This document shows, in pieces, positions 19,647 through 28,307 of a stretch of 64,000 nt of DNA (the stretch's first letter is position 1; each line of letters begins with the position of its first letter). The position numbers and the translations under genes were made by a program. The stretch is from Pseudonocardia sp. CNS-139. GTDB lineage: Bacteria > Actinomycetota > Actinomycetes > Mycobacteriales > Pseudonocardiaceae. The notes under the pieces were generated by a model. The model ran no database searches, was not told where the DNA came from, and saw only the letters and a program-made list of their open reading frames with translations. Location of the stretch: the NCBI GenBank assembly GCA_001942415.1, contig MKJX01000239.1, positions 51,611 to 115,610 on the forward strand, read 5' to 3'.

Positions 19647-19827
19647 CTCGGCGGCGGCGGGGCGGGGCACCGCGATGCACGATCGGACTGGGCGGCCCAG
19701 TGGCGACTGCCGGAGAGCGACGCCCGCCGACCCTCTCGCTCGGCCCCCGGCGACCCGCGACCGGCCAGCCCGACGACTACCCCGAACGCGCCCCCCGCCT
19801 CCTCACCGACGGGTCGGCCGAGTAGCA

Positions 19828-19955
19828 CCCCGACTCGCGTACACCCAGCCCGCGACTCGCGGGCTGACCAGCCGAACTCCCCGCGAGTCGCTGGAAAAGT
19901 GCACGCGAGTCGCGCTCTGGAAGTACGCGAGTCGGGGTCTGGTGCGCGCGAGTTG
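19828..19955. repeat. Cluster of CGCGAGTCG repeats with nested hairpins
   Basis: Two CGACTCGCG copies (19831, 19853) are followed by four inverted copies CGCGAGTCG (19882, 19904, 19926 and 19947, the last with one mismatch). CCCCGACTCGCGTAC (19828-19842) pairs perfectly with 19923-19937. Inside is a 19-bp palindrome at 19847-19865. It lies between the convergent ends of the GH16 and PfkB genes, so it may act as a two-way terminator or be a dispersed intergenic repeat. Confidence 0.7.
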
Positions 19956-19958
19956 CGG

Positions 19959-20920
19959 TCAGCCGCGGCGGGCGGCCAGGTCGGCGGCGGTGGGCGGGTC
20001 GGCGCCGCGGCGGGAGCAGGTGATCGACGCGGCCAGCGCGGCGTCGTCCAGCAGGGCGTCGAGGGTGGCGGCGTCGACGGCCCGCAGCGCCGGCCGCGCC
20101 GCCGCCCCGAGCAGCCCGCTCCCGCGCAGCCCGGCGAGCAGGGCGGCGGAGAACGTGTCGCCCGCGCCGACCGTGTCCACGACGTCGACCGGCACCCCGG
20201 GCCGCCGCGTCCGCACCCCGGCGGACGTCCCGGCGAGCACGCCGTCGCCACCGAGCGTCACGGCGACGATCGCGGGGCCGCGGGCGAGCCAGTCCTCCAG
20301 CACGTCTTGCGGTGCCCGGCCGGGCAGCAGCCAGCCGAGGTCCTCGGCGCTGACCTTGACGACGTCCGCCGCGGCGACGAGGTCCAGCACCCGCGGCAGC
20401 ACGCCGGCCGGGGTGTCCATGAGCATCGGCCGGCAGTTGGGGTCGTAGCTGACGGTCACCCGCTCGCCCGCCGAGCGCATCAGGTCGCGCAGGACGGCGG
20501 CGCCGGGCGGGCGCTCCAGCGCGAGCGACCCGGAGTGCAGCGCGACCACCGGCCCGTCCAGGGCGCCGGTGAGCTCGGCGGGCGTCCACTGCCAGTCGGC
20601 GGTGCCGGCGATGCGGAAGTCGTAGCTCGGGCCGCCGTCCGCGCCCACCGCGACCAGCGCCATCGACGTCTGCTCGGCCGCGGCGACGGCGTGCTCCAGA
20701 CCGACCCCGTTGCGGGCGAGGTGGTCGCGGATCCGCAGGCCCAGCACGTCGCCGGCGATGCGCGCGAGCAGCCGCGTCGGGACGCCGAGCCGCGCCAGCG
20801 CCACGGCGACGTTCGCCGGGCTCCCGCCGGGCGCGATCTCCAGGTAGTCGCCGACGGGCGCGGGCACCAGGTCGCGATCGTCTCGCCGGCGACGGCGACG
20901 ATGCCGTCCGTGTCGGACAT
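19959..20920 (-). CDS. PfkB-family carbohydrate kinase (fructokinase-like)
   Basis: About 320-aa ribokinase-fold sugar kinase. First signature: APGGSPANVAVALARLG. Second signature with the catalytic Asp: DTVGAGDTFSAALLAGL. Other marks are VSYDPNCRP and VKVSAEDLGWL. A frameshift near 20882 separates the start (MSDTDGIVAVAGETI) from the main frame (PAPVGDYLEIAPGG). A fructokinase activity is likely but other sugars are possible. No transporter or isomerase lies next to it. Confidence 0.85.
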
Positions 20921-20964
20921 GGAACCACCTTCGCTAGGTCTGGTCTGGGGAGCACGATGGCGCC

Positions 20965-21360
20965 GTGTCCGAGCAGGTGAACATCTACGAGGCCAAGACG
21001 CATCCGTCCCGCCTCCTCGAACGTGTCGAGGCGGGCGAGGAGATCGTGATCGCGCGCAACGGGCGGCCGGCGATCGAGGATCCCGCGAACGACGTGCACG
21101 TCTCCGGCGTGAGCGCCGGCGAGGTGGAGATCAAGCGGGCCATCGGCAAGCTCCGTGCCCCGGATGACCTACTGGAGCGTGTCCAGGACAGCGGATTCAC
21201 GGAGCCGGCCTTCACGATCCGGCACGGCCTGGCCATGCGGGAACTGCTGCGGCACCACGAGGACCCCTTCGACCGCATGCTCGTCGCCCAGGCCCGGGTC
21301 GATGGACTCACCGTCGTCGCCGCCGACCGCGCGATGAGCTCCTACGAGGCGACCAGCTAA
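20965..21360 (+). CDS. Antitoxin-toxin chimera: Phd/YefM N-terminus fused to truncated PIN domain
   Basis: 131-aa frame without internal interruption. Residues 1-36 are a Phd/YefM antitoxin start (VNIYEAKTHPSRLLERVEAGEEIVIARNGRPA). From residue 37 it continues as the middle and end of a VapC-type PIN toxin: IEDPANDVHVSGVSAGEVEIKRAIGKL, HHEDPFDRMLVAQAR, VVAADRAMSSY. The antitoxin C-terminus and the PIN N-terminus with its first catalytic Asp (normally in LLDTHxLLW) are absent. It looks like an in-frame internal deletion of a two-gene module, so RNase activity is not expected. GTG at 20965. Confidence 0.8.
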   Translation: MSEQVNIYEAKTHPSRLLERVEAGEEIVIARNGRPAIEDPANDVHVSGVSAGEVEIKRAIGKLRAPDDLLERVQDSGFTEPAFTIRHGLAMRELLRHHEDPFDRMLVAQARVDGLTVVAADRAMSSYEATS

Positions 21361-21800
21361 CCCCGCACCGCACCGACCAGGTTCGACAGCAGCCCGTCGT
21401 GGATGCGCTGCAGCCCTCTCGGCGCGAAGGTGCGTTCGAAGAACCCACCGATCCCGCCCGCGCCGTTCCACGTGGTCTCGACGGCGACGACGCTGCGGTC
21501 CGGGCCCTGCGGCGTGACGGTCCAGGTGGTGACCATGCTGGAGTTCGCGTCGCGCTCGACGATCCGGTCCTCGCTCGGGACGCTCACCTCGACGAGCTGG
21601 TCGCGCACCCGGCTCTTGGTGGCCTGCAGCCGCCAGTGCACCTTGCTGCCCGCGCCGTGGCCGCCGGCCTCGACGCGGTAGTCGCTGTAGTGGTCGGTGA
21701 GGATCGCCGGCCGCACGGTCTCGTAGTCGGCGAGCGCGCTGCGCACGCGGTCGGCCGGGGCGTCGATCGTGCGCTGCGTGCGCGAGGTCACCTGTGCCAT
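21357..21800 (-). CDS. SRPBCC-fold polyketide-cyclase-like protein
   Basis: Intact 147-aa START-like protein beginning MAQVTSRTQRTIDAPADRVRS. Marks: ADYETVRPAILTDHYSDYRV, GSKVHWRLQATKSRVRDQ, TTWTVTPQGPDRSVV, FFERTFAPRGLQRIHDGLL. It is of the group often called polyketide cyclase/dehydrase or SRPBCC; ligand unknown. It is not similar enough to the 11411 protein to suggest a recent duplicate. Its stop overlaps the end of the chimera gene on the other strand. Confidence 0.75.
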   Translation of the reverse strand: MAQVTSRTQRTIDAPADRVRSALADYETVRPAILTDHYSDYRVEAGGHGAGSKVHWRLQATKSRVRDQLVEVSVPSEDRIVERDANSSMVTTWTVTPQGPDRSVVAVETTWNGAGGIGGFFERTFAPRGLQRIHDGLLSNLVGAVRG

Positions 21801-21837
21801 GGGCCCATCCTGCCGCGTCGTTCTTCCCCGTCCGCGG

Positions 21838-22420
21838 TCACCCGGCCTTGCTCCCGTCCGGCGTGACGGCGAACCAGGTGCCGCCGACGCCCTGCCCGCC
21901 CGTCTGGCCGGGGGCGGAGTCGGCGGCGTAGCGGTACACCGGCCAGCCGCCGATCGTGAGCTGGCTCGTGCCGTCCGGGCGCTGCACCATCCCGACGTCC
22001 GACTGCTCGACGCCCTGCAGGTCCAGCGCGCCCTCCGGGTCGACGACCACCGGCGGCCAGGTGGCCGCGCACTCGGCCACGCAGGTGGACGCGGACGGCC
22101 GGGCGGTGTCCTGGTCGAACCGGTACAGCGTGAACCCCTGCCCGTCCGCGACGACCGTGCCGAGGCCCGGGGCGAGCCGCACCGTGAGTTGGACGCCGCC
22201 GGCCGGCGTCGACGGCGGGGCCGCGATCGGGGCGGCCTGCGCGGCCGGCGGCGGGGCCGGGATCGCAGGGGGCGTGATCGGGGCGATCGTGGCGCCCGGG
22301 GGGCGGCGCGACCGGGACGGGGTTGGCGCTGTAGTCGCCGCCCGCGTCCGCGCACGCGGTGAGCGCCAGTGCGGCGACCGCGGCGACGAGCGCGAGAAGA
22401 GGGGAACGGGGCACGGACAC
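21838..22420 (-). CDS. Secreted lipoprotein with COG4315-type repeats
   Basis: About 194 aa. Signal peptide with lipobox (LALTACADA) anchors it outside the membrane. After a frameshift at a G-run near 22305 comes a proline/alanine linker, then two lipoprotein repeats: GFTLYRFDQDTARPSASTCVAECAATWPP (first) and IGGWPVYRYAADSAPGQTGGQ (second). The family has no established activity. It is 5 bp downstream of the WXG-type gene in the same direction. Confidence 0.8.
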
Positions 22421-22425
22421 GTTTC

Positions 22426-23233
22426 CTACACGGGCGCGCCCGGCGCCGGGTTCACCCCCCAGCCGCGCTGCTCCTGCTCGGCGTCGGTGACCTGTTTGCC
22501 CGCTTCGACCAGCACTTTCGGGTCGGTGGCGGCCTCGGCGAGGGTGGCGGCGAGCCGGTTCGCGGAGACGGTCGCCTCGGCGAGCATGTCGAGCGCGTCG
22601 GTCAGCTGCCGCACGAGCGTCCGCGCCAGCGCGACCGCCTGCTCCACGACGCCGCGACGAGCGCCGCGAGCGAGAAGCCCGCCGTGACGGTCGCGGCGCC
22701 GAGCGCGGCCACCACCCACTGGATCACGTTCGAGAGGAACTTCGCGATCAGGTCGCGCACCAGCGACCGGACGGTCCCGACGGCCGCCCCGGTGGTGACG
22801 ACGACGTTCGCGAGCTGCTCGGCGTCGCGGGCGGCGCGTTCCAGGCGGTCGACGCAGCCGGCCGCCGCGGCCGCGTACGCACCGGCCGCCGCGCCGTCCC
22901 ACCCGGCCGGCCCGCCCGCGGCACGGTAGCCGGCGGCGGTGGCGCCGAGCTCGACGGACACCGTGTGCCAGGCCTGCGCCTGGGCGAGCACGGCGTCCGG
23001 GTCGCCGGCGAGCGCGTCGAGCGGTTCGGACAGGAAGTCGACGTGCTCGATGAGCCAGCCGATCCCTGCCTCCATGAGCGAGCCGAGCGGGTCGGCGATC
23101 GTGCCCAGCATGTCCAGCCCGGCGCCGGTGGCGGTGAACGCGACCTGCATCGGGTCGACGTGGTCGGCGCTCACGGCCTCGGCGTAGTCGGCGATGCCGG
23201 CGACGACCCCGGCGCCTCGAACGTGTCGCTCAC
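22426..23233 (-). CDS. WXG100-like type VII secretion-associated protein
   Basis: About 268 aa, helical. A WXG-type turn (GPAGWDGAAAGAYAAAA) lies between two long helices, followed by a hydrophobic hairpin (FLSNVIQWVVAALGAATVTAG) and a C-terminal helix-rich tail. GTG at 23233 overlaps the stop of the EspC-like gene (GTGA). Frameshifts near 23213 and 22660. The size and added hydrophobic hairpin resemble the long ESX-linked proteins of Pseudonocardiales. It is probably a secreted or membrane-inserted substrate rather than a structural component. Confidence 0.7.
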
Positions 23234-23528
23234 GACAGCAGCCGGAAGCTCGCGGCGACGGCCCGGTCCGCGACGGTGTAGCGCTCGTGGCTCGCGCGCA
23301 CCCCGCCGGCCTGCCCGCGCACGGCCTCCGCGAGCCGCCCGGCGGCGTCCGCCCCGAGCCGCGCCGCACCGTCGACGGCGGCCGCGAAACCCTGTCCGAG
23401 CAGCCCGTACGCGTCCCGCTGCAGGGGCCGGGCGCGCCCGCGGCCCGGCCGGCCCGCGCGGCGAGCGCGTCGAGGTCGGCCGCGTGCGCGAGCAGGGCCG
23501 GGGGCTCGACCCGGAACCCGTCGTTCAC
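23230..23528 (-). CDS. EspC-like type VII secretion target
   Basis: About 99-aa ESX-associated protein: NDGFRVEPPALLAHAADLDAL, then, after a frameshift near 23440, YGLLGQGFAAAVDG, RLAEAVRGQAGGVRASHERYTVADRAVAASF. This matches the EspC/DUF2580 family. GTG at 23528 overlaps the upstream stop and its own stop overlaps the next start, both as GTGA. The three genes therefore form one coupled unit. Confidence 0.75.
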
Positions 23529-23872
23529 CGCGGGACCTCCGGGAGGTGGGCCCGCAGCATCGCCATCGCGGTACTGCCCTCGCCGAGCAGCGGTGCGGCG
23601 GCCGCTGCCGCCTGCCGGGCCGCGTCGGCGTGCGCCTGCCGGACGGTCTCCAGCACGGCGGTCGCGAGCTGCGCGCGGCTGAGCGCGTCGGCCGGCTCGC
23701 CGAGCACGAGCCCGCGCAGCGCCCCCGCCGGGTCGACGGTGACCGTGACCGCGCCGTCCTTGCTGGTCGCCGTCGCCACGACGGCGGCGAGCTCGTGCTG
23801 CACGCGCCGGGCGCGCCCGCCGATGTCCTGCAGCCGCTCCTCGTAGGAGGCGAGCCACTCGCGTCCGTCCAT
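23525..23872 (-). CDS. YbaB/EbfC-family protein of the ESX-linked cluster
   Basis: Intact 115-aa protein. A long N-terminal helix (WLASYEERLQDIGGRARRVQHELAAVVAT) leads into a short sheet (GAVTVTVDPAGALRGLVLGE) and a C-terminal helix. This is the YbaB-like fold that often accompanies EspC and WXG proteins in actinobacteria, where it may act as a chaperone or DNA-binding partner. It is the first gene of the three-gene unit. Confidence 0.75.
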   Translation of the reverse strand: MDGREWLASYEERLQDIGGRARRVQHELAAVVATATSKDGAVTVTVDPAGALRGLVLGEPADALSRAQLATAVLETVRQAHADAARQAAAAAAPLLGEGSTAMAMLRAHLPEVPR

Positions 23873-23927
23873 GGTCCCGGACAGTACGGAGGCGGAGCCC
23901 GTTCGCGGGGCCGTTCGGGAGAACTCG

Positions 23928-24431
23928 TCAACCGAGCGGGAAGACGGCGAGGTCGTCGTGCCGCACCCGCCCCGGGGACGAGCGGTCGGCGACGAGCGCG
24001 ACCTCCTCCGCGACCCATCCGGCGGCCACCGGCGTGCCCGCGAGCCCGGCCGGGACGCGCCCGCGGGCCAGCACGACGTCCGCGCGGAACGGCTGCGGGT
24101 GCGTGACGGGCACGATCCCGGCGCTCGCCCCGAACACCACGGCCGCCAGCGCGTCGAGGCCCGCGACGGGCGCGCCGAGCCACTGGCCGGCCAGTCTCTC
24201 GGTGGCCGGGCCGAGCGTGCACGGCACCGGCGGGTGCCCGTCCAGCTCCGCGGCGAGCGCCGTGACCAGCGGCGCGACCAGGCGCTGCGGCACGTGCCCG
24301 AGCGGGCGCAGCTTCACCAGCCAGCTCTCCCGCGGCGCCCAGGTGACACCGTCCACCGGCTCGCGGGGGAGCGCGGCGAGCACCGCGACGACATCGGCGG
24401 GCGGCCACACCCCGACGGACAGGCGGGTCAC
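23928..24431 (-). CDS. 2H-phosphoesterase-like (2'-5' RNA ligase family) protein lacking catalytic histidines
   Basis: Intact 167-aa protein that aligns along its length with actinobacterial LigT/ThpR-type 2H proteins: GVWPPADVVAVLAALP, GPATERLAGQWLGAPVAGLDALAA, VAEEVALVAD. Both HxT/S motifs are altered. The first, usually WHVTLRFLGEV, reads WLVKLRPLGHV. The second, usually HLTLAR, reads DVVLAR. It probably lacks phosphodiesterase or ligase activity and may only bind RNA or nucleotides. GTG at 24431. Confidence 0.7.
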   Translation of the reverse strand: MTRLSVGVWPPADVVAVLAALPREPVDGVTWAPRESWLVKLRPLGHVPQRLVAPLVTALAAELDGHPPVPCTLGPATERLAGQWLGAPVAGLDALAAVVFGASAGIVPVTHPQPFRADVVLARGRVPAGLAGTPVAAGWVAEEVALVADRSSPGRVRHDDLAVFPLG

Positions 24432-24454
24432 ACCGCGACCCTAGTCACCCACCG

Positions 24455-24516
24455 CACACACCTCCCGCACTCCGCACACACGTCCGGACATGTGTGCCGG
24501 GTCCGGGAGGTGTGTG
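24455..24516 (-). terminator. Nested inverted repeat after the Ldh-type gene
   Basis: CACACACCTCCCG (24455-24467) pairs perfectly with CGGGAGGTGTGTG (24504-24516). An inner pair GCACACACGTCCGG/CCGGACATGTGTGC has one mismatch. It starts just 4 bp past the stop of the gene ending at 24520 and is a good terminator candidate for it. Confidence 0.55.
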
Positions 24517-24519
24517 CCG

Positions 24520-25626
24520 TCAGCCGCCGAACGGGGCGCCCACCCGCTCTGCCGTCAGGCGGAGGGTGGCCCACGTGTCCGCCGGGACGGGGACGCCCTC
24601 GGCCAGGCGGACGGCGCGGGTGCGGGCCTCGGCGTCGCCGGGGGCGAGCACCGGCGCGTCCGGGTCGACCGGGCGGGCCGAGAGCACCCAGTCCAGGTAG
24701 TCGCGGGCGGTGCGCTCGAACTCGGCCTGCGTGCCGAGGTGCGCGGGCGAGAGGTACACCGAGAGCATCCCGTTGGTGATGCCGCCCGGCTCCTGCGGGC
24801 TCGGCCCGGCCGGGGCGCCGCCGGTGAGCGCGCCGCCGAGCAGCTCGCACATCAGCGCCAGCCCCGAGCCCTTGTGCTCGCCGAACGCGCGGATGGCGCC
24901 GGTGCCGTTCGCGGCCGACCGGACGTCGGTGGGCGCGTAGTCGCCGTAGAGCAGGTGCGGGTCACCGGAGATCCGCCCGTCGGCGCCGATCAGGGAGTCG
25001 GGCGGGAGCGGCTTGCCGCCGTAGGACGCCACCTGCACCTTGCCCGCGGCCACCAGCGACGTCGCGAAGTCGAGCACAAGCGGACGGCCCGGCAGCGGCA
25101 GCCCGATCGCGAACGGCGCGGTGGAGAAGCGCCGCTCGACCGCGCCGAACGGGGCCACGATCGGCGAGTTCGACACGTTCACCAGGTGGATCGACACGAG
25201 CCCCGCCTCGATGGCGGTCTCGGCGTAGGCCCCGACGCGCCCGACGTGCCCGGTGCCGCGCAGCGCGACGACGCACGTCCCGTGCCGCCTCGCACGCTCG
25301 ACGCCGAACGCGGTGGCCTCCGCGGCGATCGTCTGGCCGAGCCCGCGGTTGCCCTCCAGCACCGCGAACGTGCCGCCGTCGGTGACGACGTCGATGTGCC
25401 GGCCCGCGTGCACGAGCCCGTCCTGCAGCCACCGGACGTAGGTCGGGACGAGCCCGATGCCGTGGCTGTCGTGGCCGGCGAGGTTGGCGTCGAGGAGCTG
25501 GCGGGCGACGCGCGCCGCCTCCTCCGGGGAGCAGCCCGCGGCGGTGAGGATCGAGCGGGCGGCGGCCTCCAGCTCGCCGGCCGCGATGAACAGGGTTCCC
25601 GGGATGGTCGGATCGGCGGTCGTCAC
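24520..25626 (-). CDS. Malate/L-lactate (Ldh-family) dehydrogenase
   Basis: Intact 368-aa NAD(P)-dependent oxidoreductase of the Ldh_2 family (malate, L-lactate, ureidoglycolate and related 2-hydroxy acids). Marks: ANLAGHDSHGIGLVPTYV with the catalytic His, GNRGLGQTIAAEA, VSNSPIVAPFGA, LDFATSLVAAGKV, GEHKGSGLALMCELLGGAL. The GTG start is at 25626. It stands alone between two regulators, so the substrate cannot be inferred from context. Confidence 0.88.
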   Translation of the reverse strand: MTTADPTIPGTLFIAAGELEAAARSILTAAGCSPEEAARVARQLLDANLAGHDSHGIGLVPTYVRWLQDGLVHAGRHIDVVTDGGTFAVLEGNRGLGQTIAAEATAFGVERARRHGTCVVALRGTGHVGRVGAYAETAIEAGLVSIHLVNVSNSPIVAPFGAVERRFSTAPFAIGLPLPGRPLVLDFATSLVAAGKVQVASYGGKPLPPDSLIGADGRISGDPHLLYGDYAPTDVRSAANGTGAIRAFGEHKGSGLALMCELLGGALTGGAPAGPSPQEPGGITNGMLSVYLSPAHLGTQAEFERTARDYLDWVLSARPVDPDAPVLAPGDAEARTRAVRLAEGVPVPADTWATLRLTAERVGAPFGG

Positions 25627-25836
25627 CCGCCCAGGATCGCAAACCGGGCCCCGATCGGCGCCGTGCCGGAACGAAAACCGGACATTTGTCCGTGACGGGT
25701 TCGTGACGAATTCAGGTTGCTAATGAGCGTTGTCCTGCGCCGGTCGCCCGGGCCGGGGACCGCCTTCTCACCTGCGGAGTTGCCGTGACGTGCGGGTTTC
25801 GCCGCGGCGTCCGCCCGGGGCGAACCGGTTTGTTAG

Positions 25837-25850
25837 TGAGTGGGCACTCA
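25837..25850. promoter_or_regulatory. Putative TetR operator
   Basis: TGAGTG-GG-CACTCA is a perfect 14-bp palindrome 15 bp upstream of the TetR ATG at 25865. It is probably the autoregulatory site that also controls the downstream ABC exporter genes. Confidence 0.6.
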
Positions 25851-25864
25851 TTTACTCTCGAGGC

Positions 25865-26541
25865 ATGGCTCCCGACGGTTCCCGGGCCCGGCGCATGACG
25901 CCGGACGAGCGGCGGGCGGCGATCGTCGCCGCCACCACGCCGCTCGTGCTCCGGCACGGCGCCGGCGTCACCACCCGTCAGATCGCCGAGGCGGCCCGCG
26001 TCGCCGAGGGCACGATCTTCCGGGTCTTCCCGGACAAGGACTCCGTGCTGCGGGCCGTCGTCGCCGACGCGCTCGACCCGGACCTCACGCTGCGCGACCT
26101 CGCCGAGATCGACCGCGGCCTCCCGTTCCGGGACCGGCTCACGGCCGTCGTCCGGGTGGTCCAGCACCGGGTCTCCGAGTCTTCGGCCTGCTCGGCGCGC
26201 TGGGCTGGCCCGGCCCGCAGCAGGACCGCGAAGGTGCCGCGCAAGGACGCGAAGGCTCTGCGGAGAAGCTCCGGAGCCGGGTGCCGCCCAACCGCGAGGA
26301 GATCAACGCGGCGTTCGACCGGGCCGTGGCGGACGTGATCGGCGACGACGCCGTCCGGCTCCGGGTGCCGGCCAGCCGGTTCGCGCACATCATGCGGACG
26401 TTCGTGTTCTCGGCGACGCATCCGCTGATCACCGGGGGCCGCCCGCTCGACGCGGAGGAGATCGTCGCCGTCCTCCTCGACGGGGTGCTCGACCACTCCC
26501 CGACTCGCACACCTCCCACCACCGAGGACCACGCATGCTGA
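25865..26541 (+). CDS. TetR-family regulator of the ABC exporter
   Basis: About 225 aa. HTH: RRAAIVAATTPLVLRHGAGVTTRQIAEAARVAEGTIFRVFPDKDSVLRAVV. A frameshift near 26175 separates the HTH half from the ligand half (INAAFDRAVADVIGDDAVRLRVPASRFAHIMRTFVFSATHPLI). The stop at 26541 overlaps the ABC gene start at 26535 by 7 nt, so regulator and exporter are co-transcribed. It probably responds to an exported compound. Confidence 0.88.
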
Positions 26542-28307
26542 TCCGCCTGTTGCGCGACCATCTGCGGCCCTACCGAACACCGCTGCTCGCGGTGGTCGCG
26601 CTGCAGCTGCTCGGGACGATGGCGTCGCTCTACCTGCCCAGCCTCAACGCCGACATCATCGACCGCGGCATCGCCACCGGCGACACCGGCTACATCATGA
26701 GCACGGGCGGCTGGATGCTGCTCGTCACCCTGCTGCAGATCGCCTGCTCGGTCGCGGCCGTCTACTTCGGCGCGCGCACCGCGATGGCGTTCGGCCGCGA
26801 CGTGCGCGGCGCGCTCTTCCACCGCGTCGGGGAGTTCTCCGCACGCGAGGTGAACCAGTTCGGCGCCCCGTCGCTGATCACCCGCGGCACCAACGACGTG
26901 CAGCAGGTGCAGATGCTCGTGCTGACGTCCTGCACGCTGCTCGTCACCGCGCCGATCATGTGCATCGGCGGCGTGGTCATGGCGCTGCAGGAGGACGTGC
27001 AGCTCTCCTGGCTGATGGCCGTGTCGGTGCCGGTGCTGGTGCTGTCGATCGGCCTGGTGATCGTGCGGATGGTGCCCGGGTTCCGCACGATGCAGACCCG
27101 CATCGACCAGGTCAACCGGGTGCTGCGGGAGCAGATCACCGGCATCCGGGTGGTGCGCGCGTTCGTCCGCGAGCCGCACGAGACCGCCCGGTTCGACACC
27201 GCCAACCGGGAGCTGACCGACGTCGCCACGCACGTCGGGCGGCTGATGGCGCTGATCTTCCCGACCGTCATCCTCGTGCTGAACGTGTCCAGCGTGGCCG
27301 TGCTGTGGTTCGGCGCCGCGCGGATCGACGCCGGCCAGATGCAGATCGGCGCGCTCACCGCGTTCCTGACCTACCTCGTGCAGATCCTCATGTCCGTGAT
27401 GATGGCGGTGTTCATGGTCATCATGATTCCGCGGGCGGCCGTCTGCGCCGAGCGGATCACCGAGGTGCTGGACACCGGCTCGTCGGTCGCGCCGCCGGAG
27501 CGCCCCGTCGTCCCGGAGATCGCCTCCGGCGTGCTGGAGGTGCACGGCGCCGGGTTCGCCTACCCGGGAGCGGCCGCGCCCGTGCTGCGCGACGTCACGT
27601 TCGTCGCGTCGCCCGGCACCACCACGGCGGTCGTCGGGAGCACCGGCGCGGGCAAGACGACGCTGCTCGGGCTCGTCCCGCGGCTGTTCGACGTGACGAG
27701 CGGCGAGGTCCGGGTGGACGGCGTCGACGTGCGCGACCTCGACCCCGAGTACCTGTGGAGCCGGGTCGGGATCGTGCCGCAGAAGCCGTACCTGTTCTCC
27801 GGCACCGTCGCGAGCAACCTGCGCTACGGCAACCCGGACGCCACCGACGAGCAGCTGTGGGCGGCGCTGGAGGTCGCGCAGGCGGCCGACTTCGTGCGGG
27901 CGATGCCCGAGGGGCTCGCCGCCCCGGTCGCGCAGGGCGGCACCAACGTCTCCGGCGGGCAGCGCCAGCGGCTCGCGATCGCGCGGGTGCTCGTGCGGCG
28001 GCCGCAGGTCTACCTGTTCGACGACTCGTTCTCCGCGCTCGACCTGGCCACGGACGCCCGGCTGCGAGCGGCGCTGCGCCCGGTGACGGCGACGGCGACC
28101 GTGCTCGTGGTGGCGCAGCGCGTCGCGAGCATCCGCGACGCCGACCAGATCGTCGTGCTCGAGGACGGCGCCGTCGTCGGCATCGGCACGCACGAGCAGC
28201 TGCTCGGCACGTGCCCCACGTACGAGGAGATCGTCGCGTCGCAGTTCTCCGCCGAGGAGATCGGGGCCGGCGAGATCACCGGGGGAATCAGCGGGGGAGT
28301 GGCATGA
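26535..28307 (+). CDS. ABC exporter subunit A (degenerate Walker B)
   Basis: Intact 590-aa half-transporter: a six-helix membrane domain (residues about 15-300) and an ATPase domain. Walker A GSTGAGKTT, Q-loop QKPYLFSG, consensus signature VSGGQRQRL, Walker B YLFDDSFSALD in which Asp replaces the catalytic Glu. With the next gene this matches heterodimeric exporters such as BmrCD or TmrAB, where one ATP site is degenerate. Drug or lipid export is inferred. Its stop overlaps the subunit B start (ATGA). Confidence 0.92.
   Translation: MLIRLLRDHLRPYRTPLLAVVALQLLGTMASLYLPSLNADIIDRGIATGDTGYIMSTGGWMLLVTLLQIACSVAAVYFGARTAMAFGRDVRGALFHRVGEFSAREVNQFGAPSLITRGTNDVQQVQMLVLTSCTLLVTAPIMCIGGVVMALQEDVQLSWLMAVSVPVLVLSIGLVIVRMVPGFRTMQTRIDQVNRVLREQITGIRVVRAFVREPHETARFDTANRELTDVATHVGRLMALIFPTVILVLNVSSVAVLWFGAARIDAGQMQIGALTAFLTYLVQILMSVMMAVFMVIMIPRAAVCAERITEVLDTGSSVAPPERPVVPEIASGVLEVHGAGFAYPGAAAPVLRDVTFVASPGTTTAVVGSTGAGKTTLLGLVPRLFDVTSGEVRVDGVDVRDLDPEYLWSRVGIVPQKPYLFSGTVASNLRYGNPDATDEQLWAALEVAQAADFVRAMPEGLAAPVAQGGTNVSGGQRQRLAIARVLVRRPQVYLFDDSFSALDLATDARLRAALRPVTATATVLVVAQRVASIRDADQIVVLEDGAVVGIGTHEQLLGTCPTYEEIVASQFSAEEIGAGEITGGISGGVA

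Noticed and set aside
24011..24779. Long plus-strand frames opposite the 2H and Ldh genes
   Set aside because: Arg/Gly-rich antisense frames with no motifs; the minus-strand genes are intact and conserved.
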